Origin: Atopobiaceae bacterium
GTDB taxonomy: Bacteria; Actinomycetota; Coriobacteriia; Coriobacteriales; Atopobiaceae
Direction of reading: 5' to 3'
Assembly (NCBI GenBank): GCA_022482785.1
Contig: JAKVON010000002.1
Location: forward strand, 124,001 to 188,000
DNA length: 64,000 bases
In this document: positions 57,835 to 64,000 of the stretch, piece by piece
Position numbering within the stretch: position 1 is the stretch's first letter
How the letters are laid out: each line of letters starts with the position of its first letter
Notes under the pieces: model-generated
What the model saw: only the letters and a program-made list of their open reading frames with translations
Told to the model about the DNA's origin: nothing
Databases searched by the model: none
Translations under genes and position numbers: made by a program

Positions 57835-59175
57835 ATGTCATCGGGCACCCTGCGCAGGGCTTCGCGTGCCCCGCTCGCCGTGGCGCTCGTCGTGGCGGCC
57901 TGCGCGGCCCTCGCCGCCGCGGCACTTCTCGTGGGCTGCGGCTCGTCGGGCCAGGGCGGCAGCTCGGACATCCTCTACCAGAAGGACTCCGGCTCGGGCA
58001 AGGAGATAACCTTCTTCCTCACGCGCGGCAACGAGGCCATCCTCTCGGTCCTCAACCAGGCGGCCAGCGACTACGAGTCGGAGAAGGGAGTCAAGGTCGT
58101 CTTCAGCACCTACAACCAGGAGGACGACTCCATGGGTGGCAAGACCTACGACCAGGTGGTGAGCGAGCAGCTCGAATCCGATAGCCCCGGTGACATCTAC
58201 GTGGTCAACTCGGGTGTCCTCGCGAGCGAGGCGGAGAAGGGCAACCTGCTCTCGCTCGATGCCGTCAAGGACGCGAGCTCGCTCTCCGAGGACTCCATCG
58301 CCGGCTCGACCATCAAGGGCAAGGTCTACAGCATCCCGCTGTTCCTGTCGGCCTATTGCCTCTATGCGAACAACGACCTGCTCAAGGCCAACGGGCTCGA
58401 GATGCCCCACACCCTCGACGAGTTCTACAACTGCTGCGAGGTGCTCAAGGCCAATGGCGTGACGCCCTTCGAGGGCAACAAGTGGTGGGTCGAGGGACTG
58501 GTGCTCGCGAACGGCATGACGCCTCTGTACAGGGGGAACGCGGCCTCCGGGATCGCGTCGCTCAACGACGGGACGACTCCGATCAGCACCTATGTGGACA
58601 AGGGCTTCCAGGTGGTCGAGCACATGAGCCAGAGCGGCTACATGGATCTCGCGGGTGCCTACGACATCAAGACGGGCGCGGACGCCAGGGATCTGGTCGC
58701 GGGGAAGTGCGCGTTCTGCATCTCTCTGGGAAGCACCGTCGACTATGCCGGCGTGAAGGAGCACCCGAGTGCCTACAGCGTCACCGGCATCCCCACCGAG
58801 AGCGGGTCGGTCGTGCTCACCATGCCCGACTATCGCCTCGCGATCGCGGCGAAGTCGAAGAACGCCGCGGAGGCGAGCGACTTCGTCGCATACCTCTCGC
58901 AGTCGAAGTACTCCGACCAGTTCGCGACTCTTCCCGGCCGGTTCTCGATGCGCAGCGGTGCCCAGGGGGGCAGCGTCGAGCAGCTCAAGGAGGTCTACGA
59001 CTGCTTCTCGAACGGGCAGACCACTCCGGCGCAGAACTACCAGATCAACGTCGAGCAATGGGAGAACACCTGTAACATCCTCTGGAAGATGATGCAGAGC
59101 GGCGAGACGGCCGATGAGGCGGCCGCGGAGTTCGACCAGCTCCAGTCCTCCGCGAACGCGCAGGGCAACGGCTAA
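57835..59175 (+). CDS. Extracellular solute-binding lipoprotein (family 1, sugar-type)
   Basis: 446 residues. Signal peptide with lipobox LLVGC near residue 35. The mature protein follows the family-1 solute-binding fold: EITFFLTRGNEAILSVLNQAASDYESEKGVKVVFST, KVYSIPLFLSAYCLYANNDLLKANGLEMPHTLDEF, and DLVAGKCAFCISLG. No permease or ATPase genes are adjacent. Instead a hybrid sensor kinase starts six bases later, so it may serve as the kinase's ligand-binding partner rather than for uptake. Ligand unknown. Confidence 0.88.
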   Translation: MSSGTLRRASRAPLAVALVVAACAALAAAALLVGCGSSGQGGSSDILYQKDSGSGKEITFFLTRGNEAILSVLNQAASDYESEKGVKVVFSTYNQEDDSMGGKTYDQVVSEQLESDSPGDIYVVNSGVLASEAEKGNLLSLDAVKDASSLSEDSIAGSTIKGKVYSIPLFLSAYCLYANNDLLKANGLEMPHTLDEFYNCCEVLKANGVTPFEGNKWWVEGLVLANGMTPLYRGNAASGIASLNDGTTPISTYVDKGFQVVEHMSQSGYMDLAGAYDIKTGADARDLVAGKCAFCISLGSTVDYAGVKEHPSAYSVTGIPTESGSVVLTMPDYRLAIAAKSKNAAEASDFVAYLSQSKYSDQFATLPGRFSMRSGAQGGSVEQLKEVYDCFSNGQTTPAQNYQINVEQWENTCNILWKMMQSGETADEAAAEFDQLQSSANAQGNG

Positions 59176-59181
59176 CGGGAG

Positions 59182-61785
59182 ATGCCTGTGGGCGAACGCG
59201 GGACGGGCAAGAGGCACACCTCGCTGCGGTTCAGGGTGATCGTCGCGGTCGCGGCGGTCGTCCTGGCGGGCTTCTCGGCGCTTGCCATCGGCGACGTGAC
59301 CAACAAGCTCGGCAACCAGCTCGACCAGACCGGCTACAAGAACATGACGACGTACGCCGAGCAATGCGCGAGCGGCATCGGCGAGATGAGAATCGCCTAC
59401 TCCAACCTCGTCAGGACCATCGACGTCTCGAAGGACTGGAGGTCGTCCAAGGGCGCCACCATGGCGGACATGCGCAGGGTCATGGATGCCTACGATGTGT
59501 ACTACCTCGCCTACCTGGGCACCGACGGCACGGGATTCGACTCCGAGGGAAACTCCGTGACGCTGGGGAGCCTCCCGTGCGGGCCGGACGCGTTCACGGA
59601 CACGTCCTACGAGCAGGAGTCGACCGCCTACATCGGCAACACCGGCAGGTACGAGTACATGGTGCAGTACCCCATCACCTCCGGCGGCGAGCTGATGGGC
59701 GACTTCTACATCGGCGTTTCGGTCACGGCGCAGTTCAACTACCTCAAGGATGCCAACTACCAGGTATTCGTCATCGAATCGGGGACGGGGCGCACCATCG
59801 GCAGCCAGGGCACGACGGCCATCGCGAACAACAACGCAAGCAGCATCTACAAGATCGTCGACAACTACGCGCGCGACGAAGACAAGCCGGCGGGCTCCGA
59901 CGAGCACGCGCGGACGATCGACAGCACGATGTCGGGCCAGCAGACCGTCATCCTCCCCGTCTACAACAGCGACACGGCTCAGGTATGCTGCCTGACGCCT
60001 GTTCCGAGCTCGCCCTGGTACGTCTGCGTGAGGGCGAACCTCGACGACATCAACGGCGGCAAGGCCAACATCGTGGGCCTCGTCTACCAGCTCATCGTGG
60101 CCCTGCTCGTCGCAGCGGTCGCGCTCGTCGTCATCCTGCTCGCCTTCCAGCTGAAGAGCAGCAGGGAGCACGAGCGCGCCACCGAGCGCCTCGAGGCGCT
60201 CAACGCCCGGCTCATGGAGTCGGTCAAGGCTGCCGACCAGGCGAATGCGGCCAAGAGCAAGTTCCTCTCGAACATGAGCCACGACATCCGCACCCCCATG
60301 AACGCCATCGTGGGCATGACGTCCATGGCCCTCGCGAGCAGCGACAACGAGACCAAGGTGCGCGAGGACCTGCAGGTCATCAAGTCGTCCTCGGCGCATC
60401 TCCTCGGCCTGGTCAACGACGTCCTCGACCTCTCGCGCATAGAGAGCGGCAGGCTCGTGCTCGACGACAGGCCGTTCACGATCTCGTCGGTCATCGGCGA
60501 GGTCCTCGCCATGATTCGGCCGCTGACCAGCGCGAAGGGGCAGAGCCTCACGCTCGAGATAGGCGACGTCGCGCACGAGTACCTCCTCGGCGACGCGATG
60601 CGCCTGAAGCAGATTCTCATCAACGTCATGAACAACGCCAACAAGTACACGCCTGCCGGCGGGTCGATACGCGTCGCGGTGTGCGAGGAGCCCAGGGCGG
60701 AGGATGGCGACCCGGAGCGCGCCACCTTCAGGATCGTGGTGACCGACAACGGAATCGGCATCCCGGCCGACAAGCTGACCGAGATCTTCGAGCCGTTCTC
60801 CAGGGTGACCGACTCGACCGTCAACGCCGTGGAGGGGACCGGCCTGGGACTTGCCATCGTGAAGCAGATCGTCACCGCGCTCGGCGGCACCGTCAGCGCG
60901 ACGAGCACCGTGGACGTGGGGTCCGCCTTCACCGTGACGGTGCCCTTCGGCATCGACCACGAGGGGGAGTCGAGGGACTCCGACGCCCTCTCCAAGATGA
61001 GGGTCGTCTACCTCTGCCGCGACGAGGAGGGCGCCGAGCGTGCGAGGCGGCTGCTCGAGGGGACGGTGGGGGAGCTCGTGACCTGCCGCTCCTTTGACGA
61101 GGCGCTTGCCTTGGCGCAGGGGAGGAAGGGCGGCGGGCAGCCCTTCTCGGCGGCGTTGGTCGACTCCGACGACGATGGCTCGGACGTCCTGGAGCTGATC
61201 CGCAAGGGCCATGAGACGCTGCCAGACCTGCCGGTGGCGCTGCTCTGCAAGCTCGACTGGACGGTCATGGAGAGGAAGGTCCGCGACGCGGGGGTCGTGG
61301 CGTTCTGCCAGCGCCCCCTGTTCAGGAGCAGCATACGGGAGACGCTCGTCGAGATGACGGCGAAGGGGCCGGACCCGGACGTGCCCCAGAGGTACCTCGA
61401 CGGGATCAACGTCTTGGAGGTCGACGACAACGCCATCAACCGCATGGTGGCGAAGATGACCTTCGAGCACGAGGGCGCCGACGTCACCGCCGTGGAGAGC
61501 GGCGAGGCGGCGATCAAGGCGTTCGAGGGCTCCGAGCCGGGGCACTATCGGCTGATCCTGATGGACGTGATGATGCCGACCATGAACGGCTACGAGGCCA
61601 CGGCCGCCATCCGCGCGCTCGACCGTCCGGATGCCAGGACGGTCGTCATCGTGGCGATGACGGCGAATGCCTTCGCGGAGGACATCGCGAAGGCGCGCGA
61701 GGCCGGCATGGATGCCCACATCGCGAAGCCCGTCGACCCGCAGGTGGCCCAGAGGACGATCAAGCGGCTGCTCTTCGGCGTGTGA
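59182..61785 (+). CDS. Hybrid sensor histidine kinase with two receiver domains
   Basis: 867 residues. TM1 near 17-36, extracytoplasmic dCache-like sensor (GYKNMTTYAEQCASGIG... to SPWYVCVRANL), TM2 near 300-320. HisKA has NMSHDIRTPMNAIVGM, HATPase has NVMNNANKY, DNGIGIP and GTGLGLAIV. A first receiver-like domain has lost typical residues (LVDSDDDGSDV, and FCQRP where Lys is expected). The second is complete (LILMDVMMPTMNGYEA, AKPVD). ATG 59182 or GTG 59188 may start it. Likely co-expressed with the solute-binding protein. Confidence 0.92.
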   Translation: MPVGERGTGKRHTSLRFRVIVAVAAVVLAGFSALAIGDVTNKLGNQLDQTGYKNMTTYAEQCASGIGEMRIAYSNLVRTIDVSKDWRSSKGATMADMRRVMDAYDVYYLAYLGTDGTGFDSEGNSVTLGSLPCGPDAFTDTSYEQESTAYIGNTGRYEYMVQYPITSGGELMGDFYIGVSVTAQFNYLKDANYQVFVIESGTGRTIGSQGTTAIANNNASSIYKIVDNYARDEDKPAGSDEHARTIDSTMSGQQTVILPVYNSDTAQVCCLTPVPSSPWYVCVRANLDDINGGKANIVGLVYQLIVALLVAAVALVVILLAFQLKSSREHERATERLEALNARLMESVKAADQANAAKSKFLSNMSHDIRTPMNAIVGMTSMALASSDNETKVREDLQVIKSSSAHLLGLVNDVLDLSRIESGRLVLDDRPFTISSVIGEVLAMIRPLTSAKGQSLTLEIGDVAHEYLLGDAMRLKQILINVMNNANKYTPAGGSIRVAVCEEPRAEDGDPERATFRIVVTDNGIGIPADKLTEIFEPFSRVTDSTVNAVEGTGLGLAIVKQIVTALGGTVSATSTVDVGSAFTVTVPFGIDHEGESRDSDALSKMRVVYLCRDEEGAERARRLLEGTVGELVTCRSFDEALALAQGRKGGGQPFSAALVDSDDDGSDVLELIRKGHETLPDLPVALLCKLDWTVMERKVRDAGVVAFCQRPLFRSSIRETLVEMTAKGPDPDVPQRYLDGINVLEVDDNAINRMVAKMTFEHEGADVTAVESGEAAIKAFEGSEPGHYRLILMDVMMPTMNGYEATAAIRALDRPDARTVVIVAMTANAFAEDIAKAREAGMDAHIAKPVDPQVAQRTIKRLLFGV

Positions 61786-61803
61786 GCGGGGCGCGGGGTG
61801 CGC

Positions 61804-61945
61804 TGTGGTCGCAAATTGCATTCGTGAGGGTGCGCCGTGGTCGCAAATTGCATTCGTGAGGGTGCCTCACGGAGAACCACCAGGTAGATGCGCTGCACCA
61901 CTCCACGACATTCTCGGCAAAACCTCACGAATGGCGTTATTGGCC
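61804..61945. repeat. Inverted-repeat element, locus 3
   Basis: Two identical forward copies (TGGTCGCAAATTGCATTCGT, at 61804-61831 and 61836-61863) and one reverse copy (61918-61945, CAAAACCTCACGAATGGCG). Lies downstream of the sensor kinase and before the toxin-antitoxin promoter. Confidence 0.8.
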
Positions 61946-61981
61946 GTAGCGGTGCTGGTCGCACGATCCCGACGCGCCCGT

Positions 61982-61997
61982 GGTACAATTGTCCCAC
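61982..61997 (+). promoter_or_regulatory. Toxin-antitoxin promoter/operator
   Basis: GGTACAATTGTCCCAC contains TACAAT as a -10 and the palindrome ACAATTGT, 19 bases before the antitoxin ATG. Probably an autorepression site; no clear -35 seen. Confidence 0.5.
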
Positions 61998-62015
61998 ACC
62001 ACGAGAGGAGCAGCC

Positions 62016-62285
62016 ATGCCCGTCACGATACCCGTGCGCGACCTGAAGGACACCGCCAAGGTGTGCGAGCTCTGCCAAGAGAGCGAGGAGCCGATCATCG
62101 TCACGCGGAACGGCTACGAGGTGATGGTCCTGGTCAAGCCCGACGATTACCACAGGATGCATCGCGACAGCCGCAAGCAGGAGCTCTATGATGCCATCGC
62201 CTATGCCGAGGCGCAGTGCGACCGTGGCGAGTGCTCCAACATGATCGAGGACCTCAAGCGGATGTGGGCCGAGTATGGCCTATGA
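62016..62285 (+). CDS. Phd/YefM-family antitoxin
   Basis: 89 residues. N-terminal Phd/YefM DNA-binding fold: TIPVRDLKDTAKVCELCQESEEPIIVTRNGYEVMVLVKPDDYHRM, followed by a flexible acidic tail that would wrap the toxin. GAGAGGAG precedes ATG 62016 (the upstream track start at 61980 would include the operator). It overlaps the toxin gene by 11 bases. Confidence 0.9.
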   Translation: MPVTIPVRDLKDTAKVCELCQESEEPIIVTRNGYEVMVLVKPDDYHRMHRDSRKQELYDAIAYAEAQCDRGECSNMIEDLKRMWAEYGL

Positions 62286-62634
62286 GGTCGAGTGGGCCGA
62301 AGAGGCGACCGACGATCTGAGGCGGACGGTCTCATATCTTCTGTACTCCCTCTCAAGTAGAGAAGCCGCAGCATCGTTCAAGGTCCGGGTCAATGCGGCC
62401 GTAAAGAGAGTCGCCGCCCGCCCGCTGGCCCTTCCCAAGGTGCCCGACGCCTATCTTGCCCGTCGTGGCTACCGGCGGGCGATGGCGGGCAGCTACCTCC
62501 TGCTCTTTCGCGTCGTTGAGGAGCGTGCGCGCATCGTGGACGACAAGGTAGCCGACAGGGGCATGGGCGATGACGGCGTCGTGAGGGTGCTCCACGTCTT
62601 CCATTCCGCGCAGGACTACCCCGGCCTGATGTGA
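62275..62634 (+). CDS. RelE/ParE-family toxin
   Basis: 119 residues. VEWAEEATDDLRRTVSYLLYSLSSREAAASF matches the RelE/ParE helical hairpin, and YRRAMAGSYLLLFRVVEERARIV...VLHVFHSAQDY the beta-sheet core, ending in the His/Tyr-rich strand usual for mRNA interferases of this family. Whether it cuts mRNA or poisons gyrase cannot be told. Translation is coupled to the antitoxin by overlap. Confidence 0.9.
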   Translation: MAYEVEWAEEATDDLRRTVSYLLYSLSSREAAASFKVRVNAAVKRVAARPLALPKVPDAYLARRGYRRAMAGSYLLLFRVVEERARIVDDKVADRGMGDDGVVRVLHVFHSAQDYPGLM

Positions 62635-62643
62635 TGCCAAACT

Positions 62644-62712
62644 ATTGCCGATATCGGCAATAAATACCAGCCATTTTGGGTATCCATGAATGAGTTATTG
62701 CCGATAGACAAT
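62644..62712 (+). promoter_or_regulatory. Palindromic operators upstream of the Fic gene
   Basis: ATTGCCGATATCGGCAAT (62644-62661) is a perfect 18-base palindrome; ATTGCCGATAGACAAT (62697-62712) repeats its left half 53 bases later, 13 bases before the ATG. Likely bound by the protein's own N-terminal HTH. Confidence 0.65.
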
Positions 62713-62724
62713 CCATGAGGTCCC

Positions 62725-63621
62725 ATGAGATATCTCTCTGTCAAAGAAATCGCAGCTATCTGGGCGGTCTCGGAGCGCAGCGTTCGCAACTACTGCGCCA
62801 AGGGGCGCGTACCGGGGGCGTTCCTTATCGGCAAGACCTGGAGCATTCCCGCAGACGCGCAAAAGCCCAATCGATCGAACGCCAGGGTCTCTCGAGAGTC
62901 ACCTCTCCTTCGCACGCTGCGCCAAGAAAAGACGGCTGCTCTCAGAGGCGGCATCTATCACAAGACGCAGGTCGACCTCACCTATAACTCAAACCACATC
63001 GAGGGAAGCAGGCTGACTCTTGATCAAACCCGCTTCATCTTCGAGACCTCTACCATCAACATGGCTGGCGAGTCTGTCGGTCTCGATGACATCATCGAGA
63101 CGGTCAACCACTTTCGCTGCATCGACTATGTGATCGACCATGCAGAAGACCCCTTGTCGGAGCATCTGCTCAAGGAGCTTCACCAAATCTTGAAGTCGTC
63201 TACATCGGATAGCCAGAAGGACTGGTTTGCGGTAGGGGATTACAAGCGCCTCCCTAACGAGGTGGGGGGCGTCGCAACGAGCTCTCCCGAGAACGTTTCG
63301 CGTGACCTGCGGTCGGCTTTGCGACGTTACAACAACCAGGACGCGGTCTCTCTCGAAGACGTTGCCGCCTTCCACGTTGCCTTCGAACGCATCCATCCGT
63401 TCCAGGATGGCAACGGGCGTGTAGGCAGGCTCGTCATGTTCAAAGAATGCCTGAAGAACGGCATCATCCCGTTCGTCATCACCGACGAGATGAAGCTGTA
63501 CTACTACCGAGGACTCTCGAGATGGGATTCCGAGCACGTATACCTCATCGATACGTGCCGGGCGGCGCAGGATACGTTCAAAGCCGAGCTAGACTATTTC
63601 CGCATCCCTTACGTGGGGTGA
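62725..63621 (+). CDS. Fic-domain protein with N-terminal helix-turn-helix
   Basis: 298 residues. Residues 1-45 (MRYLSVKEIAAIWAVSERSVRNYCAKGRVPGAFLIGKTWSIP) are a MerR/excisionase-like HTH. SNHIEG at 89-94 is the (S/T)xxxE(G/N) inhibitory helix motif that blocks the active site. The Fic motif HPFQDGNGRVGR starts at His224 with all catalytic residues present. Fic enzymes AMPylate proteins; this one appears self-inhibited and self-regulating. The second ATG (62725) is used because MRYLSVKEI begins the HTH and GAGG is five bases upstream. Confidence 0.92.
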   Translation: MRYLSVKEIAAIWAVSERSVRNYCAKGRVPGAFLIGKTWSIPADAQKPNRSNARVSRESPLLRTLRQEKTAALRGGIYHKTQVDLTYNSNHIEGSRLTLDQTRFIFETSTINMAGESVGLDDIIETVNHFRCIDYVIDHAEDPLSEHLLKELHQILKSSTSDSQKDWFAVGDYKRLPNEVGGVATSSPENVSRDLRSALRRYNNQDAVSLEDVAAFHVAFERIHPFQDGNGRVGRLVMFKECLKNGIIPFVITDEMKLYYYRGLSRWDSEHVYLIDTCRAAQDTFKAELDYFRIPYVG

Positions 63622-63641
63622 AAAGAACCCCGCCCCGCGTC

Positions 63642-64000
63642 CTACTCCGCGAAGTAGGCTACGCCTCCCTCGACGAGGGGCTGGAACGTGTCGCCGGGGA
63701 CGTTCTCGTAGAGACCCTCGCCGCTTCTCTCGGTGTGACCCATCTTGCCCAGCACGCGGCCGTCGGGGCTCGTGATGCCCTCGATCGCGAGCACGGAGCC
63801 GTTGGGGTTCACGTCGAGCGACATGCCTGGGACGCCGTTCTCGTCCACGTACTGCGTGGCGATCTGGCCCGACTCCTCGAGCGAGCGGAGCAGCTCGGGG
63901 CTGGCCACGAATCGGCCCTCGCCATGGGAGATGGCCACGGTGTGGACGTCGCCCACCTCGCAGCGCGAGAGCCACGGCGAGAGGGTGCTGGCCACGCGTG
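63642..64000 (-). CDS. purL: PurL, phosphoribosylformylglycinamidine synthase, C-terminal part only
   Basis: 3' end of a gene that continues past the window. The visible ~119 residues are the glutamine-amidotransferase end of the large-type fused PurL: AISHGEGRFVASPELL (catalytic His region), QYVDENGVPG, NPNGSVLAIEGITSPDGRVLGKMGHTERSGEGLYENVPG. It supplies ammonia for FGAM formation in purine synthesis. Stop at 63642 converges on the fic gene 20 bases away. Confidence 0.93.
   Translation of the reverse strand, partial: RVASTLSPWLSRCEVGDVHTVAISHGEGRFVASPELLRSLEESGQIATQYVDENGVPGMSLDVNPNGSVLAIEGITSPDGRVLGKMGHTERSGEGLYENVPGDTFQPLVEGGVAYFAE

Overview
The window is GC-rich and gene-dense, with short intergenic gaps, many ATGA/GTGA start-stop overlaps and occasional GTG/TTG starts. 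Gene content (niaR with nadABC, copper csoR-copA, a large-type purL, DUF4956/VTC operon, gut-type hybrid sensor kinases, serpin, double-glycine leader peptides) suggests a Coriobacteriia actinobacterium, probably a host-associated Atopobiaceae/Olsenella- or Collinsella-like species. This is inference from gene families; no 16S gene is present and no search was run.

Layout. 1-8.1 kb: 3' part of an HtrA protease, sbcDC (sbcD twice frameshifted), copper regulator csoR and the ATPase copA, which ends in an embedded CopZ-like domain. 8.1-15 kb (minus strand): hipBA toxin-antitoxin, an ArsR-type regulator with a nitroreductase, and the NAD operon nadA-nadB(frameshifted)-nadC-niaR. 15-25.4 kb (mostly plus): htpG, a kinase-fold protein lacking its catalytic loop, ligA, a tyrosine-phosphatase gene (frameshifted), recQ, an SPFH protein and an EamA transporter. 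25.4-38.1 kb: a membrane protein and a diguanylate cyclase, a divergent hybrid histidine kinase, an esterase, glutamate synthase gltBD and a spermidine-synthase-like protein.

38.2-43.7 kb is accessory: two homologous small peptides, each with a 49-residue leader ending in Gly-Gly, flank a VTC/DUF4956/carbohydrate-binding-lipoprotein operon and are followed by a divergent serpin gene. 43.9-55 kb is a defence island of less GC-biased sequence: mcrBC, then hsdR-hsdM and an hsdS gene cut in two. The 5' half of hsdS follows hsdM; the 3' half, with a small helper gene, lies inverted downstream. A 13-bp inverted repeat sits exactly at the break, and inverting the 1.2-kb segment on paper restores a 408-codon-class HsdS and a colinear hsdR-hsdM-hsdS-helper operon. 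This is the most interesting system in the window. A decayed zinc-ribbon membrane protein gene closes the island.

55-64 kb: a LysR/YeiH divergent pair, a solute-binding lipoprotein with a hybrid sensor kinase, a Phd/RelE-type toxin-antitoxin pair, an HTH-Fic protein behind a perfect palindrome, and the 3' end of purL. Three intergenic regions here carry copies of one inverted-repeat family (core CATTCGTGAGGGT / AACCTCACGAATG). Three core genes (sbcD, nadB, the phosphatase) carry four one-base homopolymer-type insertions in otherwise well-preserved reading frames, which look more like consensus errors than decay.
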